Source: Streptomyces olivochromogenes
GTDB lineage: Bacteria; Actinomycetota; Actinomycetes; Streptomycetales; Streptomycetaceae
Assembly (NCBI RefSeq): GCF_001514115.1
Contig: NZ_KQ948451.1
Location: 293,308-357,307, forward strand
Length of the DNA stretch: 64,000 nt
Direction: 5' to 3'
Position 1 is the stretch's first letter; each line of letters begins with the position of its first letter. Below are positions 24,298 through 35,592 of the stretch, piece by piece. Both the position numbers and the translations under genes were made by a program. The notes beneath the pieces are model-generated. The model ran no database searches. It saw nothing but the letters and a program-made list of their open reading frames with translations, and was not told the DNA's origin.

Positions 24298-25092
24298 ATG
24301 AGCACAGAGCACCTCACCCGCCGTCGTCGCGCCGCCGGCCCCACCCATCTGGCGAGCAAGGTTCCGGAAGTCACCGTCTACTTCTGGGTGATCAAAGTGC
24401 TGACCACCGGCATGGGTGAGACCGCCTCGGATCTCCTCGCCAAGAAGCTCGGGCCGATCCCCGCCGTCGGCCTCGGCGGCCTGGCCCTCGTGGTGGCGCT
24501 CTTTGTCCAGCTCAAGGCCCGTCGCTACGTCGCCTGGATCTACTGGACGGCGATCGTGATGGTCAGCGTGTTCGGCACCATGGCCGCGGACGTCCTGCAC
24601 GTCGGCCTGGGCGTCCCGTACACGATCTCCACCCCCTTCTTCATGGTCGCGCTGGCAGCCGTGTTCGCCGTCTGGTACGCCAGCGAGAAGACCCTCTCCA
24701 TCCACAGCATCCACACCCGCCGCCGCGAACTCTTCTACTGGGCCACCGTGCTGGCCACCTTCGCGCTCGGCACCGCCGCCGGTGACCTCTCCGCCACGGT
24801 CGGCCTCGGCTACCTCGGCTCGGCCGTGCTGTACGCCGTCGCCATCGCCGTCCCTGCCGTCATGCACAAGTGGGGCACCCTCAACGCGGTGGCCGCCTTC
24901 TGGACCGCGTACGTCATCACCCGCCCGCTCGGCGCCTCGGTCGCCGACTGGATGGCCCTGAGCCACGCCCGCGGCGGCCTCGGCCTCGGGCTGGGACCGG
25001 TCACCCTGTCCTGGACCGTCGCCATCATCGGCTTCGTCGGCTACCTGGCCGTGTCCCGCAACGACGTCGGGGACACCGAGCGCCTCGCGTAG
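24298..25092 (+). CDS. COG4705-like integral membrane protein
   Basis: 264 aa with eight predicted membrane helices in four repeats. Each repeat carries a [TS]-x-[GA]-x-[GAT]-x-x-D-like core: TTGMGETASD, FGTMAADVL, LGTAAGDLS and LGASVADWM. The first repeat opens with KVPEVTVYFWVIKVLTTGM, a hallmark of this family. Function is not established. The ATG at 24298 has only weak ribosome-binding sequence upstream. It is monocistronic and convergent with hypE across a strong terminator. Confidence 0.75.
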   Translation: MSTEHLTRRRRAAGPTHLASKVPEVTVYFWVIKVLTTGMGETASDLLAKKLGPIPAVGLGGLALVVALFVQLKARRYVAWIYWTAIVMVSVFGTMAADVLHVGLGVPYTISTPFFMVALAAVFAVWYASEKTLSIHSIHTRRRELFYWATVLATFALGTAAGDLSATVGLGYLGSAVLYAVAIAVPAVMHKWGTLNAVAAFWTAYVITRPLGASVADWMALSHARGGLGLGLGPVTLSWTVAIIGFVGYLAVSRNDVGDTERLA

Positions 25093-25137
25093 GGCACCGG
25101 CCGTGCGGGGGTGACCGGCGAGGCCGCGCTCGCAGTG

Positions 25138-25175
25138 GTGGACGACCGCGGACCGACGGGCGCGCGGTCGTCCAC
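25138..25175. terminator. Bidirectional terminator between the membrane protein and hypE
   Basis: Perfect 13-bp stem GTGGACGACCGCG/CGCGGTCGTCCAC with a 12-nt loop in the convergent gap. It ends the whole hydrogenase operon on the minus strand. Confidence 0.75.
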
Positions 25176-25219
25176 GTGGGGTTCACCACCTGACGCCCGC
25201 GCCGCCGTCCCGCCATGCC

Positions 25220-26308
25220 TCAGCAGATCCTCGGCAGCTGTTCCCCGATCGGCAGGTCGACCACCCGGGTGCCGCCCAGCCCGGTGCGGGCCACCACCAT
25301 TCCCGGATGGGCGTCCACGACCTCGCCGATGATCGTGGACTCCGTGCCCAGCGGGTGCGCCCGCATGGCGTCCAGGACGGCGTCGGCGTGCTCGCGGGGC
25401 ACGAACGCCACCAGCTTGCCCTCGTTGGCCACGTACATCGGGTCGAGGCCCAGCACGGCGCAGGCGTTGGCGACGGCCGGCGGGACCGGGACGTCACGCT
25501 CCCGGATGACGACGCCGGTGCCCGAGGCCGCCGCGATCTCGTTGAGGGCGGCGGCCAGGCCGCCCCGGGTGGGATCGCGCAGCACATGCAGATCCGGGGT
25601 GACGGCGAGCATGGCGTCGACCAGACCGCCGAGCGCCGCACAGTCGCTCTCGATCTCCACCCCGAACTCCAGGCCCTCACGCACGCTCATGATCGCCACG
25701 CCGTGCACGCCGATCGCACCGCTGACCAGCACGACATCGCCGGGCACGACCCGCTGCGGGCGCAGGTCGACGCCCGCCGGGATGAGCCCGATCCCGGCCG
25801 TGTTGATGAAGATCCCGTCGCCGTGCCCGGCCTCCACCACCTTGGTGTCGCCGGTCGCGACCTCGACGCCCGCGGTCCGCGCCGCCGCGCCGAACGCCTC
25901 GGCCACGCGGGCGACGGTCTCCATCTCGACGCCCTCCTCCAGGATGAAGCCGCAGGAGAGGTAGGCGGCCCGGGCGCCGCTCATGGCGAGGTCGTTGACG
26001 GTGCCGTTGACGGCGAGGTCACCGATGCTGCCGCCGGGGAAGAACAGTGGCCGCACCACGAAGGAGTCGGTGGAGAAGGCCATCCGGACACCGCCCAGCG
26101 ACAGTGCCGCGGCGTCGCCCAGCTGGGCGAGCACATCACCGCCGAACGCGGGCGCGAAGACGTGCTGGACGAGTTCGGCGGACAGGGCTCCGCCTCCCCC
26201 GTGGCCCATGACGATCCGCGGCTGGTCACGCAGCGGGGCCGGGCAGGTCCAGGCGGCGGGGTCGAGTACGGGCGTACGGAGTTCGGTGGTGCCGGTGGTC
26301 TCAGACAA
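25220..26308 (-). CDS. hypE: Hydrogenase maturation factor HypE
   Basis: 362 aa, PurM-like ATPase that dehydrates the carbamoyl group on its C-terminal cysteine to a thiocyanate, the source of the CN ligands of the [NiFe] site. The protein ends PRIC, keeping the essential C-terminal Cys. Family segments [34 protein letters not shown] and [16 protein letters not shown] are clear. It overlaps hypD by 8 nt and is the last gene of the hydrogenase block. Confidence 0.96.
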   Translation of the reverse strand: MSETTGTTELRTPVLDPAAWTCPAPLRDQPRIVMGHGGGGALSAELVQHVFAPAFGGDVLAQLGDAAALSLGGVRMAFSTDSFVVRPLFFPGGSIGDLAVNGTVNDLAMSGARAAYLSCGFILEEGVEMETVARVAEAFGAAARTAGVEVATGDTKVVEAGHGDGIFINTAGIGLIPAGVDLRPQRVVPGDVVLVSGAIGVHGVAIMSVREGLEFGVEIESDCAALGGLVDAMLAVTPDLHVLRDPTRGGLAAALNEIAAASGTGVVIRERDVPVPPAVANACAVLGLDPMYVANEGKLVAFVPREHADAVLDAMRAHPLGTESTIIGEVVDAHPGMVVARTGLGGTRVVDLPIGEQLPRIC

Positions 26309-27425
26309 CGGGGGTCGCCTCCCGGGGCGCGGGGGTGAGGTCCAGGCGCCGGTAGAGGTAGTACGCGGCGCAGGCGCCCTCGCTGGAGACCATGGTGGCG
26401 CCGAGCGGGGTGCGGGGGGTGCAGAGCGTGCCGAACGCCTCGCACTCGTGCGGCTTGAGCAGGCCCTGCAGGACCTCGCCGCTGCGGCAGGCGGCCGGTT
26501 CGCGGGTCTGGATGCCCTCGACCGAGAAACGGTGCTCGGCGTCGTACTCCCGGTACTTCGGGGACAGTCGCCAGCCGCTGTCGGGGATCACCCCGATGCC
26601 GCGCCAGGCCCGGTCGGTGACCTCGAAGACATCCTCCAGCATGGCCCGCGCGGCCGGATTCCCTTCCGGGCGGACGGCACGGGGGTAGGCGTTGTCGACG
26701 GTGTGTTCGCCGCGCTCCAGCTGCGCCACGGTCCGGCGTACGCCTTCGAGGATGTCCAGGGGTTCGAATCCGGTCACGACGATCGGGACCCGGAAGCGCT
26801 CCGCCAGTTCCGGGTACTCCCCCACCCCCATCACGCTGCACACGTGCCCGGCCGCCAGGAAGCCCTGGACGCGGCAGGTCGGTGACTGCATGATCGCCTC
26901 GATGGCGGGCGGTACGCGGACGTGGGACACCAGCAGGCTGAAGTTCGGGATGCCGAGCCTGCGGGCCTGATACACCGTCATCGCGTTGGGCGGCGCGGTC
27001 GTCTCGAAGCCGATGCCGAAGAAGACGACCTCGCGGTCGGGGTTCTGCTGGGCGATCCGCAGAGCGTCGAGCGGCGAGTACACGACCCGTACGTCGCCGC
27101 CCGCGCTCCGCACCTGGAACAGGTCCCGTCCCGTGCCGGGCACCCGGAGCATGTCGCCGAAGGAACAGAAGATCACCCCGGGCCGGGAGGCGATCTCCAG
27201 CGCCTTGTCGATGACCTCCAACGGGGTCACACACACGGGACACCCCGGCCCGTGGATCAACTCGACCTGTTCCGGCAGAAGTTGGTCGATGCCATGGCGG
27301 ATGATGGTGTGCGTCTGTCCGCCGCAGACCTCCATCAGCGCCCATGGCCTGGTCACCGTGGAGTGGATGTCGTCGAGCAGCCGACGTGCCAGGTCGGGGT
27401 CCTGGAACTCGTCGATGTACTTCAC
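26301..27425 (-). CDS. hypD: Hydrogenase maturation factor HypD
   Basis: 374 aa scaffold that with HypC assembles the Fe(CN)2CO unit. Diagnostic motifs are [44 protein letters not shown] and the C-terminal 4Fe-4S Cys cluster ([30 protein letters not shown]). The start is GTG 27425, overlapping the hypC stop as GTGA; a longer frame upstream runs through hypC and is not coding. Confidence 0.96.
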   Translation of the reverse strand: MKYIDEFQDPDLARRLLDDIHSTVTRPWALMEVCGGQTHTIIRHGIDQLLPEQVELIHGPGCPVCVTPLEVIDKALEIASRPGVIFCSFGDMLRVPGTGRDLFQVRSAGGDVRVVYSPLDALRIAQQNPDREVVFFGIGFETTAPPNAMTVYQARRLGIPNFSLLVSHVRVPPAIEAIMQSPTCRVQGFLAAGHVCSVMGVGEYPELAERFRVPIVVTGFEPLDILEGVRRTVAQLERGEHTVDNAYPRAVRPEGNPAARAMLEDVFEVTDRAWRGIGVIPDSGWRLSPKYREYDAEHRFSVEGIQTREPAACRSGEVLQGLLKPHECEAFGTLCTPRTPLGATMVSSEGACAAYYLYRRLDLTPAPREATPVV

Positions 27426-27730
27426 TTCCGCGCCTCCTCGCCCGCGGAAGGCAGGGCCTCGCCCGCCTCCGCGGCCATCTCCCAGGGGTCGCCGAACTCC
27501 TCCTGCAGCAGGCCGAGGGTGGCGAACAGTTCGAGCGTCTGCTTCGCCGACTCCTCGTCGAGGCGCTGCAGGGCGAATCCGACGTGCACGATGGCGTACT
27601 CGCCGACCTGGAGGTCGGGCAGGTACTCCAGGCACACCTCCTTGACCACACCGCCGAAGTCGACGTTGGCCATCCGGGTGCCGTCCCGTTCCTCGATGTC
27701 CAGCACTCTGCCGGGTACCGCCAGGCACAT
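27422..27730 (-). CDS. hypC: Hydrogenase maturation chaperone HypC
   Basis: 102 aa HypC/HybG family. The N-terminal MCLAVPGRV supplies the essential Cys2 that binds the Fe(CN)2CO intermediate; [16 protein letters not shown] and [18 protein letters not shown] complete the OB-like fold. The C-terminal ~25 residues are a longer Glu/Ala-rich tail than usual. It lies 20 nt after hypF. Confidence 0.95.
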   Translation of the reverse strand: MCLAVPGRVLDIEERDGTRMANVDFGGVVKEVCLEYLPDLQVGEYAIVHVGFALQRLDEESAKQTLELFATLGLLQEEFGDPWEMAAEAGEALPSAGEEARK

Positions 27731-27750
27731 GAGCCTCTCCTCGCTGTTGG

Positions 27751-30170
<2,420 letters not shown>

Positions 30171-30174
<4 letters not shown>

Positions 30175-30941
30175 GAGTGGGAGTGCGCCATGGCGCCGGT
30201 GCCGTGCGGGTGCTCGTGGCCGTGATGTCGGTGGGTGTGTGAGGCTCCGTCGGGTCGGCGTGCCATGACGGGCTCATGGAGCGGGGCGCCGTCCGCGGCC
30301 GCCAGCGCCCGGTCGAGCAGGGCGCCGACGCCCCGGTCCCGGCGGGCCGAGGTCAGCAGCACGTCCACTCCGGGGTTGACCCGCTCGACGTTCGCGCGGA
30401 ACGCCGCCTCGTCGAACTCGACGGCCTCGGCGATGTCGGTCTTGGTGACCACCACCAGGTGGGCGAGGCCGAAGGCGGTGGGGTACTTGAGCGGCTTGTC
30501 CTCGCCCTCGGTCACGGAGGCGAGCACCACTCTCAGGGTCTCCCCGAGGTCGTAGGAGGCCGGGCAGACGAGGTTGCCGACGTTCTCGACGAACAGCAGC
30601 CGGGTGTCGTCGGGCAGCCAGCCCTCCAGGTGGCGGCCGAGCATCCCGGCCTCCAGGTGGCACAGCCCGTCCGTGAGGACCTGCTTGACCGGGACGCCCG
30701 AGCGGGCCAGCCGCTGCGCGTCGTTCTCGGTGGCGAGGTCGGCGGTGAGCGCCGCGACCGGCACGGACCGCTCGCGCGCGAGCCCCAGTTCCCTCTCCAG
30801 CAGGGCGGTCTTGCCGCTGCCGGGGCTGGAGAGCAGGTTGACGACCGTGGTGCCACGGGCCGCAAGGCCGGCGCGCAGGGTGTGCGCGGTCTCGTCGTTC
30901 TTGGCCAGGACGGCCTGCTGCAGATCGACCACACGGCACAT
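30171..30941 (-). CDS. hypB: Hydrogenase nickel-incorporation GTPase HypB
   Basis: 256 aa SIMIBI-class GTPase delivering Ni to the large subunit. P-loop LLSSPGSGKTALLE, Walker B-like LLFVENVGNLVCPA with metal ligand Cys, and NKxD as TKTD. The usual N-terminal CxxCGC high-affinity site and N-terminal His-rich stretch are missing; instead a His-rich tail (HTHRHHGHEHPHG then HSHS) closes the protein, possibly a Ni store. It overlaps hypF by 4 nt and follows hypA by 3 nt. Confidence 0.95.
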
Positions 30942-30944
30942 GGT

Positions 30945-31340
30945 TCAGCGCTCCTCGGAGATCGGTTCGCGGGGGTGGGCGTGCGTCGGGCCGTCCTCCC
31001 ACTGCACGCTGAGGATCTGGAGTTCCCGGCCCGCCAGTAGCTCCGTGGTGGCTCCGCCGCACCGCGGGCAGGTCAGCGCGGGCGGCATGCCGACGGCCCA
31101 TTCGTGCGCGCAGGGTGCGCAGCGGGCCCGGCCCGGCACGGCTTCGGTGACCAGTTCGGCGCCTTCCAGCACGGTTCCGGCGCAGGCCAGTTCGAAGCAG
31201 AAGGAGAGGGCGTCGGGTACGACACCGGCCAGTTCGCCCACCTGAAGCCGTACCGAGCGCACGGCCGTGACGTCACCGGCCCGCTGCGCCGCCTCTTCCA
31301 CCTGGCCGATCACCGCCATCGCGAGGGACATCTCGTGCAT
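30945..31340 (-). CDS. hypA: Hydrogenase nickel chaperone HypA
   Basis: 131 aa. N-terminal MHEMSLA provides the Ni-binding His2; the zinc site is formed by CAPCAHEW and CPRCGG. Works with HypB in nickel insertion. The C-terminus carries extra residues (THAHPREPISEER) beyond the usual ~115. The ATG at 31340 is fixed by the conserved MHEMSL; the longer open frame is non-coding. Confidence 0.94.
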   Translation of the reverse strand: MHEMSLAMAVIGQVEEAAQRAGDVTAVRSVRLQVGELAGVVPDALSFCFELACAGTVLEGAELVTEAVPGRARCAPCAHEWAVGMPPALTCPRCGGATTELLAGRELQILSVQWEDGPTHAHPREPISEER

Positions 31341-31374
31341 CGACCGGTCTCCGTCTCGGGCAGGGCGTCCGCCG

Positions 31375-31390
31375 CCCCTCATTAGAGGGG
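31375..31390 (-). terminator. Hairpin before hypA
   Basis: CCCCTC-ATTA-GAGGGG, a perfect 6-bp stem with weaker outer pairing, in the 156-nt gap between the microprotein and hypA. This is the only sizeable gap in the maturation half of the operon. It could partly terminate or process the transcript. Confidence 0.4.
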
Positions 31391-31496
31391 AGGCGTCCGG
31401 GGGCGGCGGACCGGCACGCCGTCGTCGGCCGGCCGCGTACGCCGTTCGCCGCAACGGCGCCGCGCGGCAGGGGCGTACGACCGGGAGGACGCCGGC

Positions 31497-31601
31497 TCAC
31501 ATGCTCCTGATCCGCAGGTAGCGTCTGAGGTCGGGCAGGATCTGCACGAGGACGGCGGTGACAACGGCGGCCAGCGCGCCGCCGACGAGGGTCTTGATCA
31601 T
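31497..31601 (-). CDS. 34-aa hydrophobic microprotein (DUF6893-like)
   Basis: 34 aa: one membrane helix (LVGGALAAVVTAVLVQIL) followed by a basic tail PDLRRYLRIRSM. This helix-LPDLxRYLRxRxM form is what I recall for the DUF6893 small proteins found with actinobacterial hydrogenase genes. The ATG is preceded by GAGGAGAGAAGCC, a good ribosome-binding site. It sits 11 nt after the maturation protease. A role in membrane attachment or quinone access of the otherwise soluble hydrogenase is a guess. Confidence 0.75.
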   Translation of the reverse strand: MIKTLVGGALAAVVTAVLVQILPDLRRYLRIRSM

Positions 31602-31612
31602 GGCTTCTCTCC

Positions 31613-32173
31613 TCACTTCGCGGCTTCGCCGACCGTGGCCCGCGGCGCGGACTCTCCCGGTTCGTCGGCCCGCAGCAACTCTTCGATCAGCCGGACGGCC
31701 TCCGGCACGGCGGCCGACACCGGCGGGCTGAGCCCGATGCCCTCCTCGACGGAGGCGGGTTCGCATCCCACGACCAGCGTGCGGCGCGGTGGCTGCCCGC
31801 CGGTTGTGGCGCAGAGGGTCCCCAGCAGCGCGAGCACCGTGTCGGGGGTCATCCGGTGGCCGTCGAGCGCGACGCCGTGCGGCTCGCCCGCGTCGGCGCT
31901 GTCGTGCTCGATGACGTACAGGGTGCCGGGGCGCTCGCCGCGCGCGGTGGCGTCCACCAGGATCAGGGTGTCGTAACCGTCGAGGACCTGGTACGCGAGG
32001 TGCACGCCTCGTACGCCGATGTCCACGGCCTCGACGTGCGGGGGCAGTTGCCGCCCGGTGAGCGCGCGCACGGTTTCCACGCCGAAGCCGTCGTCGCCGA
32101 GGAAGATGTTCCCGATCCCGGCGACGAGGACCTTGCCGCTCTCCTGGCGGGGTGGGTCCACGGGCAGGCTCAT
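31613..32173 (-). CDS. Hydrogenase maturation protease
   Basis: 186 aa, HyaD/HoxM family endopeptidase (M52) that trims the C-terminus of the large subunit after metal insertion. Motifs: VAGIGNIFLGDDGFGVE (Ni-contact Glu/Asp region), LILVDATARGERPGTL and the conserved His in LDGHRMTPDTVLALL. The start ATG 32173 overlaps the stop of the upstream 482-aa gene. The large subunit here has a 23-residue extension after its last metal-binding motif, a fitting substrate. Confidence 0.93.
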   Translation of the reverse strand: MSLPVDPPRQESGKVLVAGIGNIFLGDDGFGVETVRALTGRQLPPHVEAVDIGVRGVHLAYQVLDGYDTLILVDATARGERPGTLYVIEHDSADAGEPHGVALDGHRMTPDTVLALLGTLCATTGGQPPRRTLVVGCEPASVEEGIGLSPPVSAAVPEAVRLIEELLRADEPGESAPRATVGEAAK

Positions 32174-33618
32174 GCCTCGTCCTCCAGCGGTTCGACCTCG
32201 TCGGGCTGGAAGTAGAGGAAGCGGCCCTGTTCGCGGCGGATGTCGGCGCCCGGATCGTCCTCGACCGTCACCGCCAGGTGCACTCCGCCGTCCACGTCGT
32301 GCAGCACGGCCTCGACCTTCGCCGTACGGCCCGCCACGAACAGGTCCTGTGCGTCGGTGCGGCGCAGCCCGGGCCGCAGCAGCACCCTGCTTCCCGCGCC
32401 CAGCGAGCGGCCGTCGACGACGATCCGGTCCTGCCCCGGGTCGAAGCCGGCGTCGCTCGCCGGGTCCCACCACGGGGTGTCGGGACGCGGCACGCCGAAC
32501 TCGTCGGGGAAGCCGTCCGCGACCGGAGCCGACGCCGTCGCGGTCGTCGCGCCCGCTCCGGTCACCTCGCGCAGACTGCGCACCGCCCCGTGCAGGCGTT
32601 CCAGGACCTCGGGCGGCATGGTGTCCGCCAGGTCGATCACGGCGGCAGCCCGGTCGTCGGTGCCCCGGGCCTCGCGCTTCTCCTCGTCGGTGAGCGCGGC
32701 GGTGCGCAGGGCGAGGATCTCGTCGATCTCGGTGGCGTCGTACAGGGCCCCGGGGCTTTCCGGGGCGATCGCCGGGTGGTCCTCCAGGATGATCGGCGAG
32801 GACAGCACCACGTCCGCGCGCCCGGGTTCGCCTGCAAGGACCGGCCAGGTGTGCAGATTGCGGCAGGACGCGACCGCACCCTTGGCCCACTCGGGGGGAT
32901 CCGTCATCGACAGGAACGACCCCGCGCCGAGCCCCATGAGGAGGTGGGTGGCGACCAGGGAGCGCGGGAGGGCCGCGTCCCGGTCGGCCGCCGTGCCGTC
33001 CGTGGGTGTCCAGGTGCTGGTGTTCTCGACGATCGCGGTCAGCCGCAGCACGCGGTAGGGCCCGTCGAGTTCGCTCGCGGACAGCCGGAGTACGCCGCTC
33101 GTCTCCTCGTAGCGGCGGACCATCCGGCCGACGAGGCGACCGTTCTCGTCGAGGACGGGCTCGGTGTCCTCACCCGCGGGGCGGTCGAAGGGGATCCGCA
33201 CTCCGTCGCCCAGGAGTTCGTCGACGGGCACGACCGCCTCGACGCGCTCCTCCGTTCCCTCGTCCCAGGGGACCAGCGTCCGGTCGCCGAGCCGGAGTTC
33301 GGGAACCGTCTCGAAGGCGCCGTCCGGGCGCGCCCGCTGGACCGTGCGGCGCCGGGCGCGCAGGAAGCGCAGCTCGACCGCGAGGGTGGCGTCCGCCTTG
33401 GGTTCCATCAGGCATTCGGTGTGCTGGAATTCGTGCTCCTCGCAGTCGGCGCCCCAGGCGGGCGGGACGAGCACGCCGAACTGCCAGCGCAGCCGGTTCT
33501 TGGCCGCGGAGGCACGGTACGGGTAGAGCACATAGCCCTCGAAGAGGACGGCGTCGGCCACCTGCCGGGCGACGGCGAGGCGTGCCTCGGTCTCCGGGGC
33601 GAACGTGGTCACGCTCAC
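32170..33618 (-). CDS. Hydrogenase-operon orphan, 482 aa
   Basis: 482 aa protein of unknown function, found within the hydrogenase operon with 4-nt overlaps on both sides. It looks like a soluble globular protein: YVLYPYRASAAKNRLRWQFG near the N-terminus, a Cys-containing segment GADCEEHEFQHTECL (residues ~55-70), SLVATHLLMGLGAGSFLSMTDPPEWAK mid-protein (32899-32983 in DNA) and a C-terminal beta-rich domain (VEAVLHDVDGGVHLAVTVEDD). No signal peptide or membrane helix. A role in assembly, electron transfer or scaffolding of the hydrogenase is inferred from position only. GTG start. Confidence 0.85.
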   Translation of the reverse strand: MSVTTFAPETEARLAVARQVADAVLFEGYVLYPYRASAAKNRLRWQFGVLVPPAWGADCEEHEFQHTECLMEPKADATLAVELRFLRARRRTVQRARPDGAFETVPELRLGDRTLVPWDEGTEERVEAVVPVDELLGDGVRIPFDRPAGEDTEPVLDENGRLVGRMVRRYEETSGVLRLSASELDGPYRVLRLTAIVENTSTWTPTDGTAADRDAALPRSLVATHLLMGLGAGSFLSMTDPPEWAKGAVASCRNLHTWPVLAGEPGRADVVLSSPIILEDHPAIAPESPGALYDATEIDEILALRTAALTDEEKREARGTDDRAAAVIDLADTMPPEVLERLHGAVRSLREVTGAGATTATASAPVADGFPDEFGVPRPDTPWWDPASDAGFDPGQDRIVVDGRSLGAGSRVLLRPGLRRTDAQDLFVAGRTAKVEAVLHDVDGGVHLAVTVEDDPGADIRREQGRFLYFQPDEVEPLEDEA

Positions 33619-34331
33619 GGAGCGGTCCTTCCGGTGGTACTGGTGGTACTGGTGGTGCTGGTGATGCCGGTGAGACTGAATCTTCGGGGTGGCGCGGGAG
33701 CCGCCCCGCCGCTCTCGTCGAGCAGGGCCCGCACGGTCGCCTCCCAGGAGGGCAGGGCCCGTCGGGAACGGAAGGCGAGCAGGGCGTCCATGGTGTCGCG
33801 GGGCAGCCGGATCCAGCCGCAGCCGGGGAAGTGCTGTTCGACCATCTCCCGCCAGGTGGCCACCGGCATCCGGAAGACCGCCTCCCGGTCCCACGGGACG
33901 GGTTCGACGCGGAAGCCGCCCGCTCCGGTGAACGCCGTGCCGGAGAACAGCATCAGCAGCGGCACCTCACCGCTGGTCAGCGCGTCGAAGTAGCGGGTCG
34001 CGGCGATGTCCATGTCGTAGGTGCACGGCACGACGAGGTCCGTCTCGGTCTCCCCGGTGAAGGCGGGGACCATGACGGAGACCTGGGCGAACTGCACCGG
34101 CTGGAGGGTGCTGCCCCAGCGCGAGCGCTCGCCGAAGAGGTCGGCGAGCCCCTCGGCCTCCGCGGTCTCGTAGCCTCGCTTGGCGGGCTCGATTCGGATC
34201 TGGCAGCGCAGCGCCATGGCGTGGACCGGTTCGTCGCCGGTCGCGGTGATGCGCAGCCGGAAGACCAGGGTCGGTCCGGCGGCGAACCGGTCCGCGCGCA
34301 CGCCGGTGCAGGTGAAGGCGAACTCCGTCAC
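33615..34331 (-). CDS. DUF6084-like hydrogenase accessory protein
   Basis: 238 aa. Looks like the DUF6084 family that I associate with actinobacterial group 1h hydrogenase loci. N-terminal half is a beta-sandwich-like segment (LVFRLRITATGDEPVHAMAL, CQIRIEPAKRGY), then PVQFAQVSVMVPAFTGETE and VPLLMLFSGTAFT; the C-terminal part has EQHFPGCGWIRLPRD. The protein ends in a Thr/Ser repeat (GITSTTSTTSTTG) encoded by a 9-bp DNA repeat. GTG start overlapping the DUF5947 stop. Function unknown. Confidence 0.8.
   Translation of the reverse strand: MTEFAFTCTGVRADRFAAGPTLVFRLRITATGDEPVHAMALRCQIRIEPAKRGYETAEAEGLADLFGERSRWGSTLQPVQFAQVSVMVPAFTGETETDLVVPCTYDMDIAATRYFDALTSGEVPLLMLFSGTAFTGAGGFRVEPVPWDREAVFRMPVATWREMVEQHFPGCGWIRLPRDTMDALLAFRSRRALPSWEATVRALLDESGGAAPAPPRRFSLTGITSTTSTTSTTGRTAP
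33632..33667. repeat. 9-bp tandem repeat at the 3' end of the DUF6084-like gene
   Basis: GGTGGTACT repeated about three times, then a diverged copy, encoding the Ser-Thr-Thr tail. Unit length keeps frame, so tail length may vary between strains. Confidence 0.7.
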
Positions 34332-34984
34332 GCCGGGCCCTCCTCGCGTACGGGGCGGGCGCGTCGCCCGACGTGTTCGAAGAAGGTGTCGAGCGCGGCG
34401 CGGGCCTCGGCGCCGCCGTCGAAGCCCTGCCACAACAGGCGCATCCGGCCGACCAGTTCGTAGCAGATGTCGACGGGCACGAGATAGCACTCGCAGCGGC
34501 CCTCGTGGCGGCGCAGCAGCAGCGCCTCCACATCGGGTTCGAGCAGTTCGGCGAGGCGGCTGTCGCCGAGGACGGCGCTCCACGTCGCCGGATCGAGTTC
34601 GCTCTCGGTGGCCCCGGCCGGGCTCGGATAGAGGGCCACCAGCCGGTCGAGCGCGGCGTTGCGGAAGAAGAAGGCGACGCCGACCGGGATCTGCAGCGCC
34701 TCCCAGGCACCCTCGTCGAGGTGGTGGTCCGGGTCGGTGAGAAAGCGGTCCGGAACGGCGCGGAAACGGCCGCGCGCGGCGCCCGGCTGTTCCATCAGCA
34801 GGGCGCAGGACGTACAGGCGCAGACGATGGCCCGGTGCTCGATGTCCACCAGGTGGCGGTGGCGTGCCTCGTCCACCGCCACCGCGCACAGTCCGCATCG
34901 CTCCGGCCGCGGTTCACGTCCCGTCAGGAACCTGCGCAGCCCGAAGTCGCGCGTGGCCGGCCGGGGAGCCGGGGGCGCGTTCAT
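34328..34984 (-). CDS. DUF5947-like cysteine-rich hydrogenase accessory protein
   Basis: 218 aa, resembling DUF5947 proteins of actinobacterial hydrogenase loci. Cysteines are arranged like a metal site: ERCGLCAVAV (CxxC), IVCACTSCALL (CxCxxC) and RCECYLVPVD (CxC). A rubredoxin-like or zinc/iron-binding role is plausible. The remainder is helical (GDSRLAELLEPDVEALLL, CYELVGRMRLLWQGFDG). ATG start overlaps the NifU-like stop by 4 nt. Known only by association. Confidence 0.82.
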   Translation of the reverse strand: MNAPPAPRPATRDFGLRRFLTGREPRPERCGLCAVAVDEARHRHLVDIEHRAIVCACTSCALLMEQPGAARGRFRAVPDRFLTDPDHHLDEGAWEALQIPVGVAFFFRNAALDRLVALYPSPAGATESELDPATWSAVLGDSRLAELLEPDVEALLLRRHEGRCECYLVPVDICYELVGRMRLLWQGFDGGAEARAALDTFFEHVGRRARPVREEGPA

Positions 34985-35592
34985 GGGGCCTTCGCCGGGG
35001 CCGGTCCTGCGGTGGTGCCGGCGCGGGTTCCGGGGCCGGTACCGATCTGGAGCAGCGTGGGCTCCCCCGAGCGGCCGGCGGCCTGTACCTCGACCGCCGT
35101 GACCTCCGGCGCGAAGCAGGCCAGCGCGTCCTCGGCCGCCTGCTGGGCCGTCGTACCGCTCGCCGCGCAGCCGCATCCGCCGCCTCCGGGCGCCCGCAGC
35201 CGTAGGGTGCCCGTCTCCTCGTCGAAGTCCACGACGTCCAGTTCGTGCTCGCGGACGCTGTCGAGCGCCCGGGTGATACGGGTCGTCCGGTCCTCGGGGT
35301 GCAGGTCGTGCAGGACGAGGAGGCTCGCGACCAGTTCGTCGCCGAGCAGGCTCGCCAGCGGATCACCGGGGGTTCTGCGGCCCACGGGCGTGGACAGCAG
35401 GTGGAGCATCCGGGCCAGGCCCGCGCCGTAGAAGTCCATGAGGGCCTGGACGAGTTCCTCGGCCGCCGCGCGGGCGGCCGGGTCACCGGTGGTGGCGAGC
35501 CGGTCGAGTACGTCCTCGATCCGCTGCCCGGTGCGCACCGCGTCGACCGCCGGTGCCGCCTTCGTCGCGTCGATGGTCGTGCCCGCGCTCAT
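34981..35592 (-). CDS. NifU-like protein of the hydrogenase operon
   Basis: 203 aa. The C-terminal half resembles the NifU/Nfu iron-sulfur scaffold fold (TLRLRAPGGGGCGCAASGTT, EDALACFAPEVTAVEVQ), but the usual CxxC has become a GCGC (CxC) motif. The N-terminal half is helical (AAAEELVQALMDFYGAGLARML) and ends in a basic/Pro-rich tail. It may help load Fe-S clusters on the small subunit. ATG start overlapping the large-subunit stop by 4 nt. Confidence 0.82.
   Translation of the reverse strand: MSAGTTIDATKAAPAVDAVRTGQRIEDVLDRLATTGDPAARAAAEELVQALMDFYGAGLARMLHLLSTPVGRRTPGDPLASLLGDELVASLLVLHDLHPEDRTTRITRALDSVREHELDVVDFDEETGTLRLRAPGGGGCGCAASGTTAQQAAEDALACFAPEVTAVEVQAAGRSGEPTLLQIGTGPGTRAGTTAGPAPAKAP

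Noticed and set aside
32019..33993. Plus-strand frames opposite the hydrogenase accessory genes
   Set aside because: The minus-strand genes form an unbroken chain of stop/start overlaps; the plus-strand products are Arg/Pro-rich mirror translations.
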